The notes under the pieces were generated by a model that was given only the letters and a program-made list of their open reading frames with translations, searched no databases and was not told the origin of the DNA. 64,000 nucleotides of DNA. Origin: Streptomyces sp. A 4/2 (GTDB lineage Bacteria > Actinomycetota > Actinomycetes > Streptomycetales > Streptomycetaceae). Below, piece by piece: positions 1-8,407 of this stretch (its first letter is position 1; every line of letters begins with the position of its first letter). The translations under genes and the position numbers were made by a program. The stretch spans positions 1 through 64,000 of the forward strand of contig NZ_CALNVW010000031.1 in NCBI RefSeq assembly GCF_940670765.1. Reading direction: 5' to 3'.

Positions 1-87
1 GTTCCCAGGCCACGAACGGTCGTGCCGGCGGAACTTGTTTCACTTACTTAATTGAAGAGTGTGCTTGTTCGCTAGAGCCCAAATAGG
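1..87 (+). other. 23S-5S rRNA intergenic spacer (end part)
   Basis: This stretch lies directly before the 5S gene and contains no reading frame of note. By position it should be the transcribed spacer between 23S and 5S rRNA. The 23S gene itself, if present, ends upstream of the window or at its very edge; I could not place its 3' end. Confidence 0.5.
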
Positions 88-206
88 GTTTCGGTGGTCA
101 TAGCGTTAGGGAAACGCCCGGTTACATTCCGAACCCGGAAGCTAAGCCTTTCAGCGCCGATGGTACTGCAGGGGGGACCCTGTGGGAGAGTAGGACGCCG
201 CCGAAC
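88..206 (+). rRNA. rrf: 5S ribosomal RNA
   Basis: This is a 119-nt 5S rRNA. The ends GTTTCGGTGG and CCGCCGAAC pair to form helix I. The internal block CCGAACCCGGAAGCTAAG is the conserved loop B/helix III region of bacterial 5S, and GGGAGAGTAGG is the usual loop E and helix IV segment. It matches the remembered Streptomyces 5S sequence almost base for base. It is the last gene of an rRNA operon and is followed by a strong terminator. Confidence 0.97.
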
Positions 207-214
207 AATCTTTG

Positions 215-258
215 AAGGACCTTTGGTCCCAGCGTTCACGCTGGGACCAAAGGTCCTT
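215..258 (+). terminator. Strong intrinsic terminator of the rRNA operon
   Basis: There is a perfect 20-bp inverted repeat (215-234 and 239-258) with loop TTCA, followed by an uninterrupted T run to 264. It ends the rRNA operon, and a U tail this good is unusual for Streptomyces terminators. Confidence 0.96.
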
Positions 259-335
259 TTTTTTATTTCCCGAAGCGCGTCGGATCGCCGATTGCGTGAG
301 AATGACTGCGGTACCCGAAGACAGGAGTCACACCG

Positions 336-2516
336 ATGTCCACCAACTCCCCCGACGACCGTCCGGAGCGCGAGCCGCGTCGCCGGGACGGCGGTGACCA
401 GGGCGGATTCCGCGGTGGTCGTGACGACCGTTCCAGTGGGCCCCGCAGGGACAACGACCGCGGCGGCTTCCGCCGCGACGACAGCCGCGGAGACAGCCGC
501 GGCGGTACCGGGTTCCGTGGCGGTCGTGACGACCGCTCCTCCGGTGGCCCGCGCCGTGATGACCGCGGTGGCCGTCCGGTCGGCACAGGCGGAGGGTTCC
601 GTGGCGGTCGCGATGACCGTCCCAGCGGCCCGCGTCGTGACGATGACCGTGGTGGCCGTCCGAGCAGCGGCGGTGGCTACCGCGGCGGGCAGCGCGACGA
701 CCGTGGTGGCCGTCCGGCGTCCAGCGGTGGTGGCTTCCGCGGTGGTCGTGACGACCGTTCCTCGAATTCCTCGGGTGGTTCGTACGGCCGTCGTGATGAC
801 GAGCGTGGTGGGCGTCCGAGCAGCGGTGGTGGGTTTGCCCGTCGCGATGACCGTCCGCCTTTCCGCCGTGACGACCGCCGTGACGACCGGCGCGATGACC
901 GCCGTGACGACAACCGTGGTGGCCGTCCCAGTGGTGGTGGCTTCGAGCGGCGCGACGACCGTGGTGGCCGTCCCGCGTCCACCAGCGGTGGGTACCGCGG
1001 CGGTCGCGACGACCGCCCCTCCAGTTCCTCGGGCGGTTCGTACGGCCGACGTGACGACCGCGGTGGCGACCGTGGCGGCTTCCGCCGTGACGACAGCCGT
1101 GGCGACCGTGGCACCGGCGGTGGCTACCGCGGTGGACAGCGCGACGACCGGTCGAGCGGTCCGCGTCGTGATGACGAGCGTGGTGGGCGTCCGAGCAGCG
1201 GTGGTGGGTTTGCCCGTCGCGATGACCGTCCGCCTTTCCGCCGTGACGACCGACGCGATGACCGACGCGATGACCGGCGCGATGACCGCCGTGACGACAA
1301 CCGTGGTGGCCGTCCCAGTGGTGGTGGCTTCGAGCGGCGCGACGACCGTGGTGGCCGTCCCGCGTCCACCAGCGGTGGGTACCGCGGCGGTCGCGACGAC
1401 CGCCCCTCCAGCGGCCCGCGTCGTGACGACGAGCGGGGCGGCGGTTTCCGTCGCGACGACCGTCCCAGCGGGGGCAGCTACGGCCGACGTGACGACCGTG
1501 GAAGCGAGCGACGTGACGACCGCGGTGGCGACCGTGGCGGCTTCCGCCGTGACGACAGCCGCGGGGACAGCCGGGACCGTGGCACCGGCGGTGGCTACCA
1601 CGGTGGACAGCGCGACGACCGGGACCGCGGTGGCTACCGTGGCGGGCAGCGCGACGACCGTGGCAGCGGTGGTGGCTTCCAGCGCGACGACCGGGACCGC
1701 GACCGCGAGCCCGTCAAGCGGCTGCCGATCCCCGAGGACGTCACCGGTCAGGAGATCGACAAGGACGTGCGGCAGGAGCTGATGAGCCTGCCGAAGACCC
1801 TCGCCGAGGATGTCGCGAAGAACCTGGTGATGGTCGCCCGGCTCATCGACGAGGACCCGGAGGAGGCCTACGCGTACGCGCGCATCGCGCTCCGCCTGGC
1901 CTCGCGGGTGGCCGCCGTGCGTGAGGCGGCCGGCTTCGCCGCGTACGCCACACAGAAGTACACGGAGGCCCTCGCCGAGTTCCGTGCCACCCGCCGGATG
2001 ACCGGCACCGTCGACCTGTGGCCCGTCATGGCGGACTGCGAGCGTGGACTGGGGCGGCCCGAGCGTGCGATGGCGATGGCCGGCGAGCCCGAGGTGGCGA
2101 AGCTCGACAAGGCGGGCCAGGTCGAGATGCGACTGGTCGCCGCCGGCGCGCGCCGGGACATGGGGCAGATCGACGCGGCGATCGTGACGTTGCAGAGCCC
2201 CGAACTGGCGTCGAACTCGGTACAGCCGTGGACCGCTCGGCTGCGGTACGCGTACGCCGACGCGCTGCTCGCGGCCGGGCGCGAGGACGAGGCGCGCGAG
2301 TGGTTCGCCAAGACCATCGAGTCCGACAAGGACGGCGCCACGGATGCCTCGGACCGGCTTGCCGAGCTGGAGGGCGTGGAGTTCGTCGACGTCGAGCACG
2401 AGTCGGGCGACGACCCCGATGAGCTGCTGGACGACGCGCTGTCGGACGACGAGGAGTCCGGTGCGGAGGCCGACGACGACCGTCCCGGCCGCGCCAAGGG
2501 CGACGACCAGGACTGA
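336..2516 (+). CDS. RDD/RGG-repeat protein with C-terminal TPR-like domain
   Basis: This is a 726-residue protein. Residues 1 to about 455 are low-complexity and made almost only of Arg, Asp, Gly, Ser and Pro in units such as RRDDRGG, FRGGRDDR and GGYRGG, like RGG-box RNA-binding tails. Residues about 460-680 form a helical, Ala-rich domain resembling TPR repeats (paired helices with AxxxAxxA spacing), and the last 50 residues are strongly acidic. The C-terminal domain corresponds by position to mycobacterial Rv1691. The location directly behind an rRNA terminator and the RGG-like part suggest RNA or ribosome association, which is inference. The ATG start follows an AGGAG at 321-325. Opposite-strand and other-frame long ORFs over the repeats are artefacts of the biased codons. 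Confidence 0.85.
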   Translation: MSTNSPDDRPEREPRRRDGGDQGGFRGGRDDRSSGPRRDNDRGGFRRDDSRGDSRGGTGFRGGRDDRSSGGPRRDDRGGRPVGTGGGFRGGRDDRPSGPRRDDDRGGRPSSGGGYRGGQRDDRGGRPASSGGGFRGGRDDRSSNSSGGSYGRRDDERGGRPSSGGGFARRDDRPPFRRDDRRDDRRDDRRDDNRGGRPSGGGFERRDDRGGRPASTSGGYRGGRDDRPSSSSGGSYGRRDDRGGDRGGFRRDDSRGDRGTGGGYRGGQRDDRSSGPRRDDERGGRPSSGGGFARRDDRPPFRRDDRRDDRRDDRRDDRRDDNRGGRPSGGGFERRDDRGGRPASTSGGYRGGRDDRPSSGPRRDDERGGGFRRDDRPSGGSYGRRDDRGSERRDDRGGDRGGFRRDDSRGDSRDRGTGGGYHGGQRDDRDRGGYRGGQRDDRGSGGGFQRDDRDRDREPVKRLPIPEDVTGQEIDKDVRQELMSLPKTLAEDVAKNLVMVARLIDEDPEEAYAYARIALRLASRVAAVREAAGFAAYATQKYTEALAEFRATRRMTGTVDLWPVMADCERGLGRPERAMAMAGEPEVAKLDKAGQVEMRLVAAGARRDMGQIDAAIVTLQSPELASNSVQPWTARLRYAYADALLAAGREDEAREWFAKTIESDKDGATDASDRLAELEGVEFVDVEHESGDDPDELLDDALSDDEESGAEADDDRPGRAKGDDQD
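789..1411 (+). repeat. In-frame internal duplication in the RDD/RGG gene
   Basis: A segment of about 236 bp (789-1024) recurs nearly identically at 1164-1411. The second copy has one extra 12-bp RDDR unit in the run of RDDR codons. The duplication keeps the reading frame (offset 375, then 387). Shorter repeats of the same units flank it, for example near 1039-1105 and 1479-1560. It looks like recent repeat expansion by unequal crossing-over or slippage. Confidence 0.85.
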
Positions 2517-2548
2517 GTCCGTCTGAGCAGAGCAGCAGAGCAAGTGAG

Positions 2549-2583
2549 AAGGGCCGCACCCCGGTCACCGGGGTGCGGCCCTT
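2549..2583. terminator. Bidirectional hairpin terminator
   Basis: A perfect 17-bp inverted repeat with a very short loop (left arm 2549-2565, right arm 2567-2583) lies between two convergent genes. It can stop transcription of the repeat protein on + and of the DUF1015 gene on -. Confidence 0.88.
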
Positions 2584-2631
2584 CGCTGTTTTCCCGATGA
2601 GTTCCCGGTGTCATCCCGGCCGATCAGCCGC

Positions 2632-3909
2632 TCAGTCGATGGTGAGGCTGCGCAGGACCAGGCCCGTCGCCGGTTTCGGGCCGAACGAAGTCGACTTGCG
2701 AGGCATCGTCACGCCCTGGCGGGCCAGATCCCGGACGACCTCCTCGCGTACCGGATGCATGAGGACAGCCGTCCCCCCGCGCCGTTCCGCCTGCTCGACC
2801 GCCGCGTCCGTGGCGTGGATGTACGCGATGTGCTCCGGCGTGTCAGGAATCCGCCAGACCTCGTCCAGCAGCGTGTGGTGCAGGACGGTCGCGTCCAGCG
2901 TGCGCCAGGCCGGCGGGTGGTCCGTGGGGACCGTACGGGCCAGCAGCTCCGCGGAAGGCCGGTCGACGAGGTGGAAGGCGCCGTCCCCCGCCAGCAGAAA
3001 GGCGTTGCCCTCGGCAGCCGCCGCGCCGAGAGCGTCCAGCGCCTGCGGGAGGCCCCCCACCGTGCGGACCCGGAAGGTGTCCGCCACCGCCGCCAGGGCC
3101 TCGGCGACCGGCAGCCGGTGCAGCAGCCGGTGGATGGCGCGGACCCGGAGCGGATAGCGGACGGTGTCGATGAGGAGCACCAGGCCGTAGTTCCAGGGGC
3201 CGGGCCCCGGATGCTCGTCGCGCAGCCGCAGATACGTCGCCCAACGGTGGTGTCCGTCGGCGATCAGGGCCTGGCGTCCCGCGAGATCGGACCGGGCCGC
3301 CGTGATCTCCGCCGGATCGGTCAGCGACCAGAGCCGGTGGCTGAATCCGTCCTCGGTGGTCGTCGCGAGCAGCGGCGGCCGGGCGATGGCGCGGTCGATG
3401 ACAGCGGTGGCGCCGGTCGCGCTGCCGTCGCTGCGGTACGTCAGGAGCAGCGGTTCGAAATTGACGGCCGTCGTCCGCATCAGCGCCGCCCGGTCCTCGA
3501 CGATGTCCGCCATCACGTCCTCGTGGGGGAGGACGATCCCCTCCTCGGGGGTGGACAGGGCCAGCGCGCCGATCAGGCCGCGCTGGAGCACATCGCCGTG
3601 GCGCTGCTCGTACACGTACAGCGCGGGCTCGGCGTCGGGGGCGAGGATGCCGTCCGCGAGCCAGTGGGCGAGCGTCGCGGCGGCCTTCTCGTTGCGGGCG
3701 GCGGGGGTGTCGGCCTGCGGCAGGATCAGCCGGACGATGTTGTGCGGGTCGGCGGACTCCAGGTGCAGCAGGCCGTCCGGCCTGACCACGACGTCGTACG
3801 GCGGCGAGGTGACGGCCGCGAGGCTGCCCACCCGCTCGGGGACGTAGCGCAGTCCGCGGAAGGGGAACAGGTGCAATCCGTTGTCCGCGTGCCGACCACT
3901 TGAAGTCAT
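2632..3909 (-). CDS. DUF1015 family protein
   Basis: This 425-residue protein has the DUF1015 pattern from its N-terminus: LFPFRGLRYVPERVG, then the SPPYDVV segment, then NIVRLILPQ. The domain fills the protein. The family is widespread in bacteria and has no established biochemical role that I know. The chosen ATG at 3909 gives the usual N-terminus. A TACCAT -10-like box ends six bases before it, so the mRNA may be leaderless. It is divergent from the HAD phosphatase (67 bp apart) and convergent with the repeat protein. Confidence 0.85.
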   Translation of the reverse strand: MTSSGRHADNGLHLFPFRGLRYVPERVGSLAAVTSPPYDVVVRPDGLLHLESADPHNIVRLILPQADTPAARNEKAAATLAHWLADGILAPDAEPALYVYEQRHGDVLQRGLIGALALSTPEEGIVLPHEDVMADIVEDRAALMRTTAVNFEPLLLTYRSDGSATGATAVIDRAIARPPLLATTTEDGFSHRLWSLTDPAEITAARSDLAGRQALIADGHHRWATYLRLRDEHPGPGPWNYGLVLLIDTVRYPLRVRAIHRLLHRLPVAEALAAVADTFRVRTVGGLPQALDALGAAAAEGNAFLLAGDGAFHLVDRPSAELLARTVPTDHPPAWRTLDATVLHHTLLDEVWRIPDTPEHIAYIHATDAAVEQAERRGGTAVLMHPVREEVVRDLARQGVTMPRKSTSFGPKPATGLVLRSLTID

Positions 3910-3976
3910 TGCTGCATGGTAAGTGCGGTTCCGTGATGCGGGATGATCGGGGGAGAAGCAGCGAACGAGGAGTGAG

Positions 3977-5005
3977 ATGACCCGGCAGAGCAGGACCAGG
4001 CCCGACGGCAGCAGGACTGCGCTGAACGATGCGTACGACACCGCTCTGCTCGATCTGGACGGGGTGGTGTACGCGGGCGGCGAGGCCATCGGCCATGCCG
4101 TCGAGTCTCTCGGCGCCGCCCGGAACGGCGGTATGCACCTGGCGTACGTCACCAACAACGCGCTGCGCACGCCGACGGCCGTGGCACAGCACCTGACCGA
4201 GCTGGGCGTGCCCGCGGAGGCCGCCGATGTCATCACCTCGGCGCAGGCGGTGTCCCGGCTGATCGCCGATCAGGTCCCGGCGGGCGCGAAGGTGTTGGTG
4301 ATCGGTGGCGAAGGGCTCCGGGTCGCGCTGCGCGAGCGCGGTCTGGAGCCGGTGGACTCGGCGGACGACTCGCCGCTCGCGGTGGCGCAGGGGTACGGCG
4401 GGCCCGACCTGGCATGGTCCCGGTTCGCGGAAGCGGCGTACGCGATCAACAGCGGTGTGCCGTGGTTCGCGTCCAACACGGACCTGACCATCCCCAGCGC
4501 GCGCGGGATCGCGCCGGGCAACGGGGCCGCGGTCGAGGTCGTACGGATCGCCACCGGCGCCGAGCCGCAGGTGGCGGGGAAGCCGCTGCCCCCGATGCAC
4601 CGGGAGACGGTGCTGCGGACCGGCGCCGAACGGCCGCTGGTGGTCGGCGACCGGCTGGACACCGACATCGAGGGCGCGTTCAACGGCGGCGTGGACTCGC
4701 TGCTCGTCCTGACCGGGGTGACCGACGGGGCGCAACTGCTGGCCGCCCGTCCCGAGCACCGGCCGACCTACGTGGACGCCGACCTGCGGGGGCTGCTGAC
4801 CGGTCAGCCCGAAGTGACCGGGGACGGCGGCCGGTTCAGCTGTGGGGGCTGGACCGCTTCGGTGCGCGACGACGCGCTGGCCGTCGACGGTGCGGGTGAT
4901 GCGCTGGACGGGCTGCGGGCGCTGTGCGCCGCGGCCTGGACGTACGCGGGAGACGGCTCCTGCGCTCTCGACGGGGGCAAGGCGCTGTCCCGCGTCGGGC
5001 TCTGA
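3977..5005 (+). CDS. HAD-IIA family phosphatase (NagD / glycerol-3-phosphate phosphatase type)
   Basis: This 342-residue HAD-superfamily hydrolase has motif I DLDGVVY (catalytic Asp26 and Asp28), motif II in YVTNNA, the motif III lysine in AGKPLPP and the metal-binding motif IV GDRLDTDI. The C2 cap between motifs II and III marks subclass IIA. The counterpart at this position in M. tuberculosis (Rv1692) is, from memory, a glycerol-3-phosphate phosphatase, so a role in phospholipid-derived glycerol phosphate turnover is plausible but unproven here. The last 85 residues form an extension beyond the HAD core. The ATG follows GAGGAG with good spacing. Confidence 0.88.
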   Translation: MTRQSRTRPDGSRTALNDAYDTALLDLDGVVYAGGEAIGHAVESLGAARNGGMHLAYVTNNALRTPTAVAQHLTELGVPAEAADVITSAQAVSRLIADQVPAGAKVLVIGGEGLRVALRERGLEPVDSADDSPLAVAQGYGGPDLAWSRFAEAAYAINSGVPWFASNTDLTIPSARGIAPGNGAAVEVVRIATGAEPQVAGKPLPPMHRETVLRTGAERPLVVGDRLDTDIEGAFNGGVDSLLVLTGVTDGAQLLAARPEHRPTYVDADLRGLLTGQPEVTGDGGRFSCGGWTASVRDDALAVDGAGDALDGLRALCAAAWTYAGDGSCALDGGKALSRVGL

Positions 5006-5040
5006 GAGGTTCCCCCGGCGGACCCCCTCGAAGATTGAAG

Positions 5041-5059
5041 CGAGGGTAGGCTAACCTAA
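5041..5059 (+). promoter_or_regulatory. Iron box (DmdR/IdeR-type operator) overlapping a leaderless promoter
   Basis: Bases 5041-5059 fit the 19-bp actinobacterial iron box TTAGGTTAGGCTAACCTAA with a perfect right half (CTAACCTAA) and 6 of 9 matches in the left half. TAACCT at 5052-5057 can serve as the -10 box; it ends six bases before the GTG at 5064, so the transcript is probably leaderless. Binding of an Fe-loaded DtxR-family repressor would cover the -10 region and shut off the uptake operon when iron is sufficient. Confidence 0.82.
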
Positions 5060-5063
5060 CTGC

Positions 5064-6110
5064 GTGTTGGTCGACAGTCCCCCCAGTCAGCGCGCGGAGC
5101 CTGCCCCCGCGCCCCCTCGGCGCTCCGTGGCGCGCGCCGCCGGGCTGCTGCTGTCCCTGGCCGTGCTGCTCCTGGTCGCCGTCGCGAGCATCGCGATCGG
5201 AGCCAAGGCAGTGCCGATGGGCGATGTGTGGCACGGCCTGGTGCACGCCTCGGGGCAGGGCAACGACGTACTCGTCCGTGAGGTACGGGTCCCTCGCACC
5301 CTGCTGGGGCTGCTCGTCGGTTCCGCCCTCGGGGTCGCCGGAGCGGTCATGCAGGCCCTCACCCGCAACCCCCTCGCCGAGCCGGGCGTCCTCGGCGTCA
5401 ACGCGGGGGCCTCGGCGGCGGTGGTCTCCGCGATGAGCTTCTTCGGCGTCAGCTCCTTCACCGGCTATGTGTGGTTCGCGTTCGCGGGCGCCGCCGTCGT
5501 CTCGGTGCTCGTGTACGTCCTGAGCGGGAGCCGCGGTGCCACCCCGGTACGGCTGGCGCTCGCCGGTACCGCTGTCACCGCCGCCCTCTACGGCTACGTC
5601 AACGCCGTACAGCTGCTGGACTCGGCCACGCTCGACAAACTGCGCTTCTGGACCGTCGGTTCGCTGGCGACGGCCACCACCGGCACCGTCTCCCAGGTGT
5701 GGCCGTTCGTGGTGGCCGGGCTGCTCGTCGCGCTGTCCATCGCCCGGCCCCTCAACGCCATGGCGCTGGGCGACGACACCGCGAGAGCGCTGGGCGCGCA
5801 TCTCACCCGTACCAGGGTGCTCGCGATGATCGCCGTCACCCTGCTCTGCGGGGCCGCGACCGCCGCCTGCGGGCCGATCGTCTTCATCGGGCTGATGGTT
5901 CCGCACCTCGTCCGGGCCGTCACCGGACCCGACATGCGCTGGTCCCTGCCGTACGCGGCGGTGCTCTCCCCGGTGCTGCTGCTGGGCGCCGACGTGATCG
6001 GCAGGGTCGTCGCCCGCCCGGCCGAACTCCAGGTCGGCATCGTGACCGCGCTCATCGGCGGTCCCGTCTTCATCTTTCTCGTACGCCGCCGGAGGATGGC
6101 CCAGCTGTGA
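5064..6110 (+). CDS. Iron-siderophore ABC transporter permease 1 (FecCD family)
   Basis: This 348-residue integral membrane protein of the FecCD/BtuC family has about nine or ten hydrophobic segments. It carries the family signature around LRVPRTLLGLLVGSALGVAG and the coupling-loop region GDDTARALG followed by CGPIVFIGLMVPHLVR. It forms half of the membrane channel importing ferric siderophores. The iron box just upstream supports iron control. It overlaps the second permease by 4 bp (GTGA). No periplasmic-type binding lipoprotein is encoded in this operon, so one must come from elsewhere. Confidence 0.93.
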   Translation: MLVDSPPSQRAEPAPAPPRRSVARAAGLLLSLAVLLLVAVASIAIGAKAVPMGDVWHGLVHASGQGNDVLVREVRVPRTLLGLLVGSALGVAGAVMQALTRNPLAEPGVLGVNAGASAAVVSAMSFFGVSSFTGYVWFAFAGAAVVSVLVYVLSGSRGATPVRLALAGTAVTAALYGYVNAVQLLDSATLDKLRFWTVGSLATATTGTVSQVWPFVVAGLLVALSIARPLNAMALGDDTARALGAHLTRTRVLAMIAVTLLCGAATAACGPIVFIGLMVPHLVRAVTGPDMRWSLPYAAVLSPVLLLGADVIGRVVARPAELQVGIVTALIGGPVFIFLVRRRRMAQL

Positions 6111-7144
6111 AAGCCGTACACGCGATACGCACCCGGGGAGGGCTCTCCGTCCGGGTCGATGTCAGGTCCGCCGTCGTCGTCCTGCTGCTGGCCGTCGTGG
6201 CGCTGGCGGCCGGCGTCGTCCTCATCGGCAGCGGCGACTACCCGATGGCGCCCGGCGACGTCGTCCGTACGCTGCTGGGCGGCGGCACCACCGCCCAGGA
6301 GTTCATCGTCGACGACCTCAGGCTCCCCAGGGTCCTCGTCGCCCTGCTGGTGGGGGCCGCGCTGGGCATCGCGGGCGCGGTGTTCCAGTCCATCTCCCGC
6401 AATCCGCTGGGCAGTCCGGACGTGATCGGCTTCGGGCAGGGCGCGAGCGTCGGGGCGCTCACCGTGATCGTGCTCTTCCACGGGGGAGCCGCCGCGGTGT
6501 CCGGCGGGGCGATCGTGGGCGGCCTGGTGACGGGCGTGGTCGTGTACCTGCTGGCGTGGAAGCGGGGCGTGCACGGCTACCGGCTGGTGCTCGTCGGCAT
6601 CGGCGCCGCCGCCATGCTCACCGCCTGCAACAGCTATCTGCTCACCAAGGCCGATCTGGTCGACGCGACCCGCGCCGTCGTCTGGATGACCGGCTCGCTC
6701 GACGGGCGGGACTGGTCGCAGGTCTGGCCGCTCCTGGTGACCTGCGCGGTCCTGGTACCGCTGGTCCTCGGGTACGGGCGCAACCTCAGGATGCTGGAGA
6801 TGGGCGACGACGCGGCATACGCGCTGGGGGTGCGGGTCGAGCGGACCCGGCTGGTGCTGATGCTGGCCGCGGTGCTGCTCACCGCGGTGGCCACCGCCGC
6901 CGCAGGACCGATCGTCTTCGTGGCGCTCAGCGCGCCCCAGCTCGCCCGGCGGCTGACCCGCGCGCCCGGCGCCAATCTCCTTCCCTCCGCCCTCATGGGC
7001 GCCGCCCTGCTGGTGGTGGCCGACTGGACCGCCCAACGGGCCTTCGGCGACCGCCAGTTGCCGGTAGGCGTGGTGACCGCGGTGCTCGGCGGGTGCTATC
7101 TGCTGTGGCTGCTGGTCTCCGAACGCAAGGCAGGACGGATCTGA
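6107..7144 (+). CDS. Iron-siderophore ABC transporter permease 2 (FecCD family)
   Basis: This 345-residue FecCD permease is paralogous to its neighbour. It has the RLPRVLVALLVGAALGIAG signature, the conserved SRNPLGSPDVIG segment, and MGDDAAYALGV followed by AGPIVFVALSAPQLARR for contact with the ATPase. The GTG at 6107 overlaps the preceding stop (GTGA), the normal start for translational coupling, and the frame extending further upstream is not used. The two permeases presumably form a heterodimer. Confidence 0.93.
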   Translation: MKAVHAIRTRGGLSVRVDVRSAVVVLLLAVVALAAGVVLIGSGDYPMAPGDVVRTLLGGGTTAQEFIVDDLRLPRVLVALLVGAALGIAGAVFQSISRNPLGSPDVIGFGQGASVGALTVIVLFHGGAAAVSGGAIVGGLVTGVVVYLLAWKRGVHGYRLVLVGIGAAAMLTACNSYLLTKADLVDATRAVVWMTGSLDGRDWSQVWPLLVTCAVLVPLVLGYGRNLRMLEMGDDAAYALGVRVERTRLVLMLAAVLLTAVATAAAGPIVFVALSAPQLARRLTRAPGANLLPSALMGAALLVVADWTAQRAFGDRQLPVGVVTAVLGGCYLLWLLVSERKAGRI

Positions 7145-8034
7145 TGACTTCCAGGAGTACGCGCATGTCCAGGAGCAAGAGCGCGCCCAGGGGCAACGGC
7201 GTTGCCGGGAGCCCGAGTACGCAGCGGCTCACCGCCGAATCGGTCACCCTCGGCTACGAGCAGCGGACCATCGCCGAGAACCTCTCGGTCGAGATCCCCG
7301 ACCACTCCTTCACCGTGATCGTCGGCCCCAACGCCTGCGGCAAGTCGACATTGCTGCGAGCCCTTTCGCGCATGTTGAAGCCGGTACGGGGTCAGGTGCT
7401 CCTCGACGGGCAGGCGATCGGCTCGCTGCCCGCCAAGCAGGTGGCCAGGACGCTCGGTCTGCTCCCGCAGTCCTCGATCGCGCCGGACGGCATCACGGTC
7501 GCCGACCTGGTGGCGCGCGGGCGCTATCCGCACCAGGGGCTGCTGCGGCAGTGGTCGCCCGACGACGAGCGGATTGTCGAGGAATCGATGGCGGCGACCC
7601 GCATCGGTGACCTCGCCGATCGCTATGTCGACGAACTCTCCGGCGGGCAGCGCCAGCGCGTGTGGATCGCGATGGCGCTGGCCCAGCAGACCCCGCTGCT
7701 GCTGCTCGACGAGCCGACCACCTATCTCGACATCCAGCACCAGATCGACGTGCTGGACCTCTGCGCCGAACTGCACGAGACACAGGGGCGCACGCTGGTG
7801 GCCGTACTGCACGACCTGAACCACGCGGCGCGCTACGCCAGCCACCTCATCGCCATGCGGGACGGCGAGATCGTCGCCGCCGGGCCGCCCTCCCAGGTGG
7901 TCACGGCCGAACTGGTGGAGAAGGTCTTCGGGCTGCCCTGCCAGATCATCGACGACCCGCAGACGGGGACCCCGCTGGTGGTGCCCGCCGGACGCGGGGC
8001 CCGCACCGGACGGACGGTTACAGCAGCGTCCTGA
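7144..8034 (+). CDS. Iron-siderophore ABC transporter ATP-binding protein (FepC type)
   Basis: This 296-residue ABC ATPase has Walker A GPNACGKST, Q-loop LPQSS, signature LSGGQRQR, Walker B LLLLDEPT, the D-loop YLDIQ and switch His in VLHDLNH. It powers the two permeases upstream. The start is the ATG of TGATG, overlapping the permease stop by one base; a second ATG lies 8 codons in. Its 3' end overlaps the convergent SCP2-like gene by 17 bp. Confidence 0.94.
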   Translation: MTSRSTRMSRSKSAPRGNGVAGSPSTQRLTAESVTLGYEQRTIAENLSVEIPDHSFTVIVGPNACGKSTLLRALSRMLKPVRGQVLLDGQAIGSLPAKQVARTLGLLPQSSIAPDGITVADLVARGRYPHQGLLRQWSPDDERIVEESMAATRIGDLADRYVDELSGGQRQRVWIAMALAQQTPLLLLDEPTTYLDIQHQIDVLDLCAELHETQGRTLVAVLHDLNHAARYASHLIAMRDGEIVAAGPPSQVVTAELVEKVFGLPCQIIDDPQTGTPLVVPAGRGARTGRTVTAAS

Positions 8035-8365
8035 GGCGCAGCAGATCGCGGAAGCCCGCTTCGAGCCGGACCCGGCCCGAGCCCCACGCCTTCGCGAAGT
8101 TCAGCTCGCCGCCCACCAGCGCCACCAGGTCGTCGCCCTTCATGGCGAGCCGGATCTCCGCCCGGTCGGGGGGAGGGCCCTGGAGTGTGTCGAGCACCTG
8201 GATGCGGCCGTCCACCAGCCGTCCGGTGAAGCTGACATCGAGATCCGTGATGTGGCAGCTGAGCGAGCGGTCGAGCGCCGCCGCACTGCGTACCTGGCTG
8301 TTCGCCTGGGCCATGTTGTCCGAGAGCCTGTCGAGGGCGCTGCGGCACTCTTCTGTCGTCGCCAT
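8018..8365 (-). CDS. SCP2 sterol-binding-domain protein
   Basis: This 115-residue soluble protein resembles SCP2-type sterol/lipid carrier domains. The LSCHITDLDVSFTGRL strand-turn region and the end segment GGELNFAKAWGSGRVRLEAG are characteristic. It may bind a hydrophobic ligand, but the ligand is unknown. The ATG at 8365 is preceded by TACCGT, eight bases away, which suggests a leaderless transcript. It is divergent from the small gene at 8408 and overlaps the end of the ABC ATPase gene tail to tail. Confidence 0.75.
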   Translation of the reverse strand: MATTEECRSALDRLSDNMAQANSQVRSAAALDRSLSCHITDLDVSFTGRLVDGRIQVLDTLQGPPPDRAEIRLAMKGDDLVALVGGELNFAKAWGSGRVRLEAGFRDLLRLRTLL

Positions 8366-8407
8366 CGTGATCGACGGTACCTCAGGGCTTCGCGGTAGCG
8401 TCTGGGC

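Noticed and set aside
94..1782. 562-codon plus-strand frame starting within the 5S gene
   Set aside because: It overlaps the 5S gene and the true repeat gene in another frame; the composition is a frame artefact.
72..2543. 823-codon open frame on the minus strand over the 5S gene and the repeat gene
   Set aside because: It is the antisense shadow of biased Arg/Asp/Gly codons, its product is Ala/Thr/Val nonsense, and it runs through the 5S rRNA.
5064..8034. Siderophore-binding lipoprotein in the iron operon
   Set aside because: No lipobox-bearing binding protein is encoded within or next to the operon.
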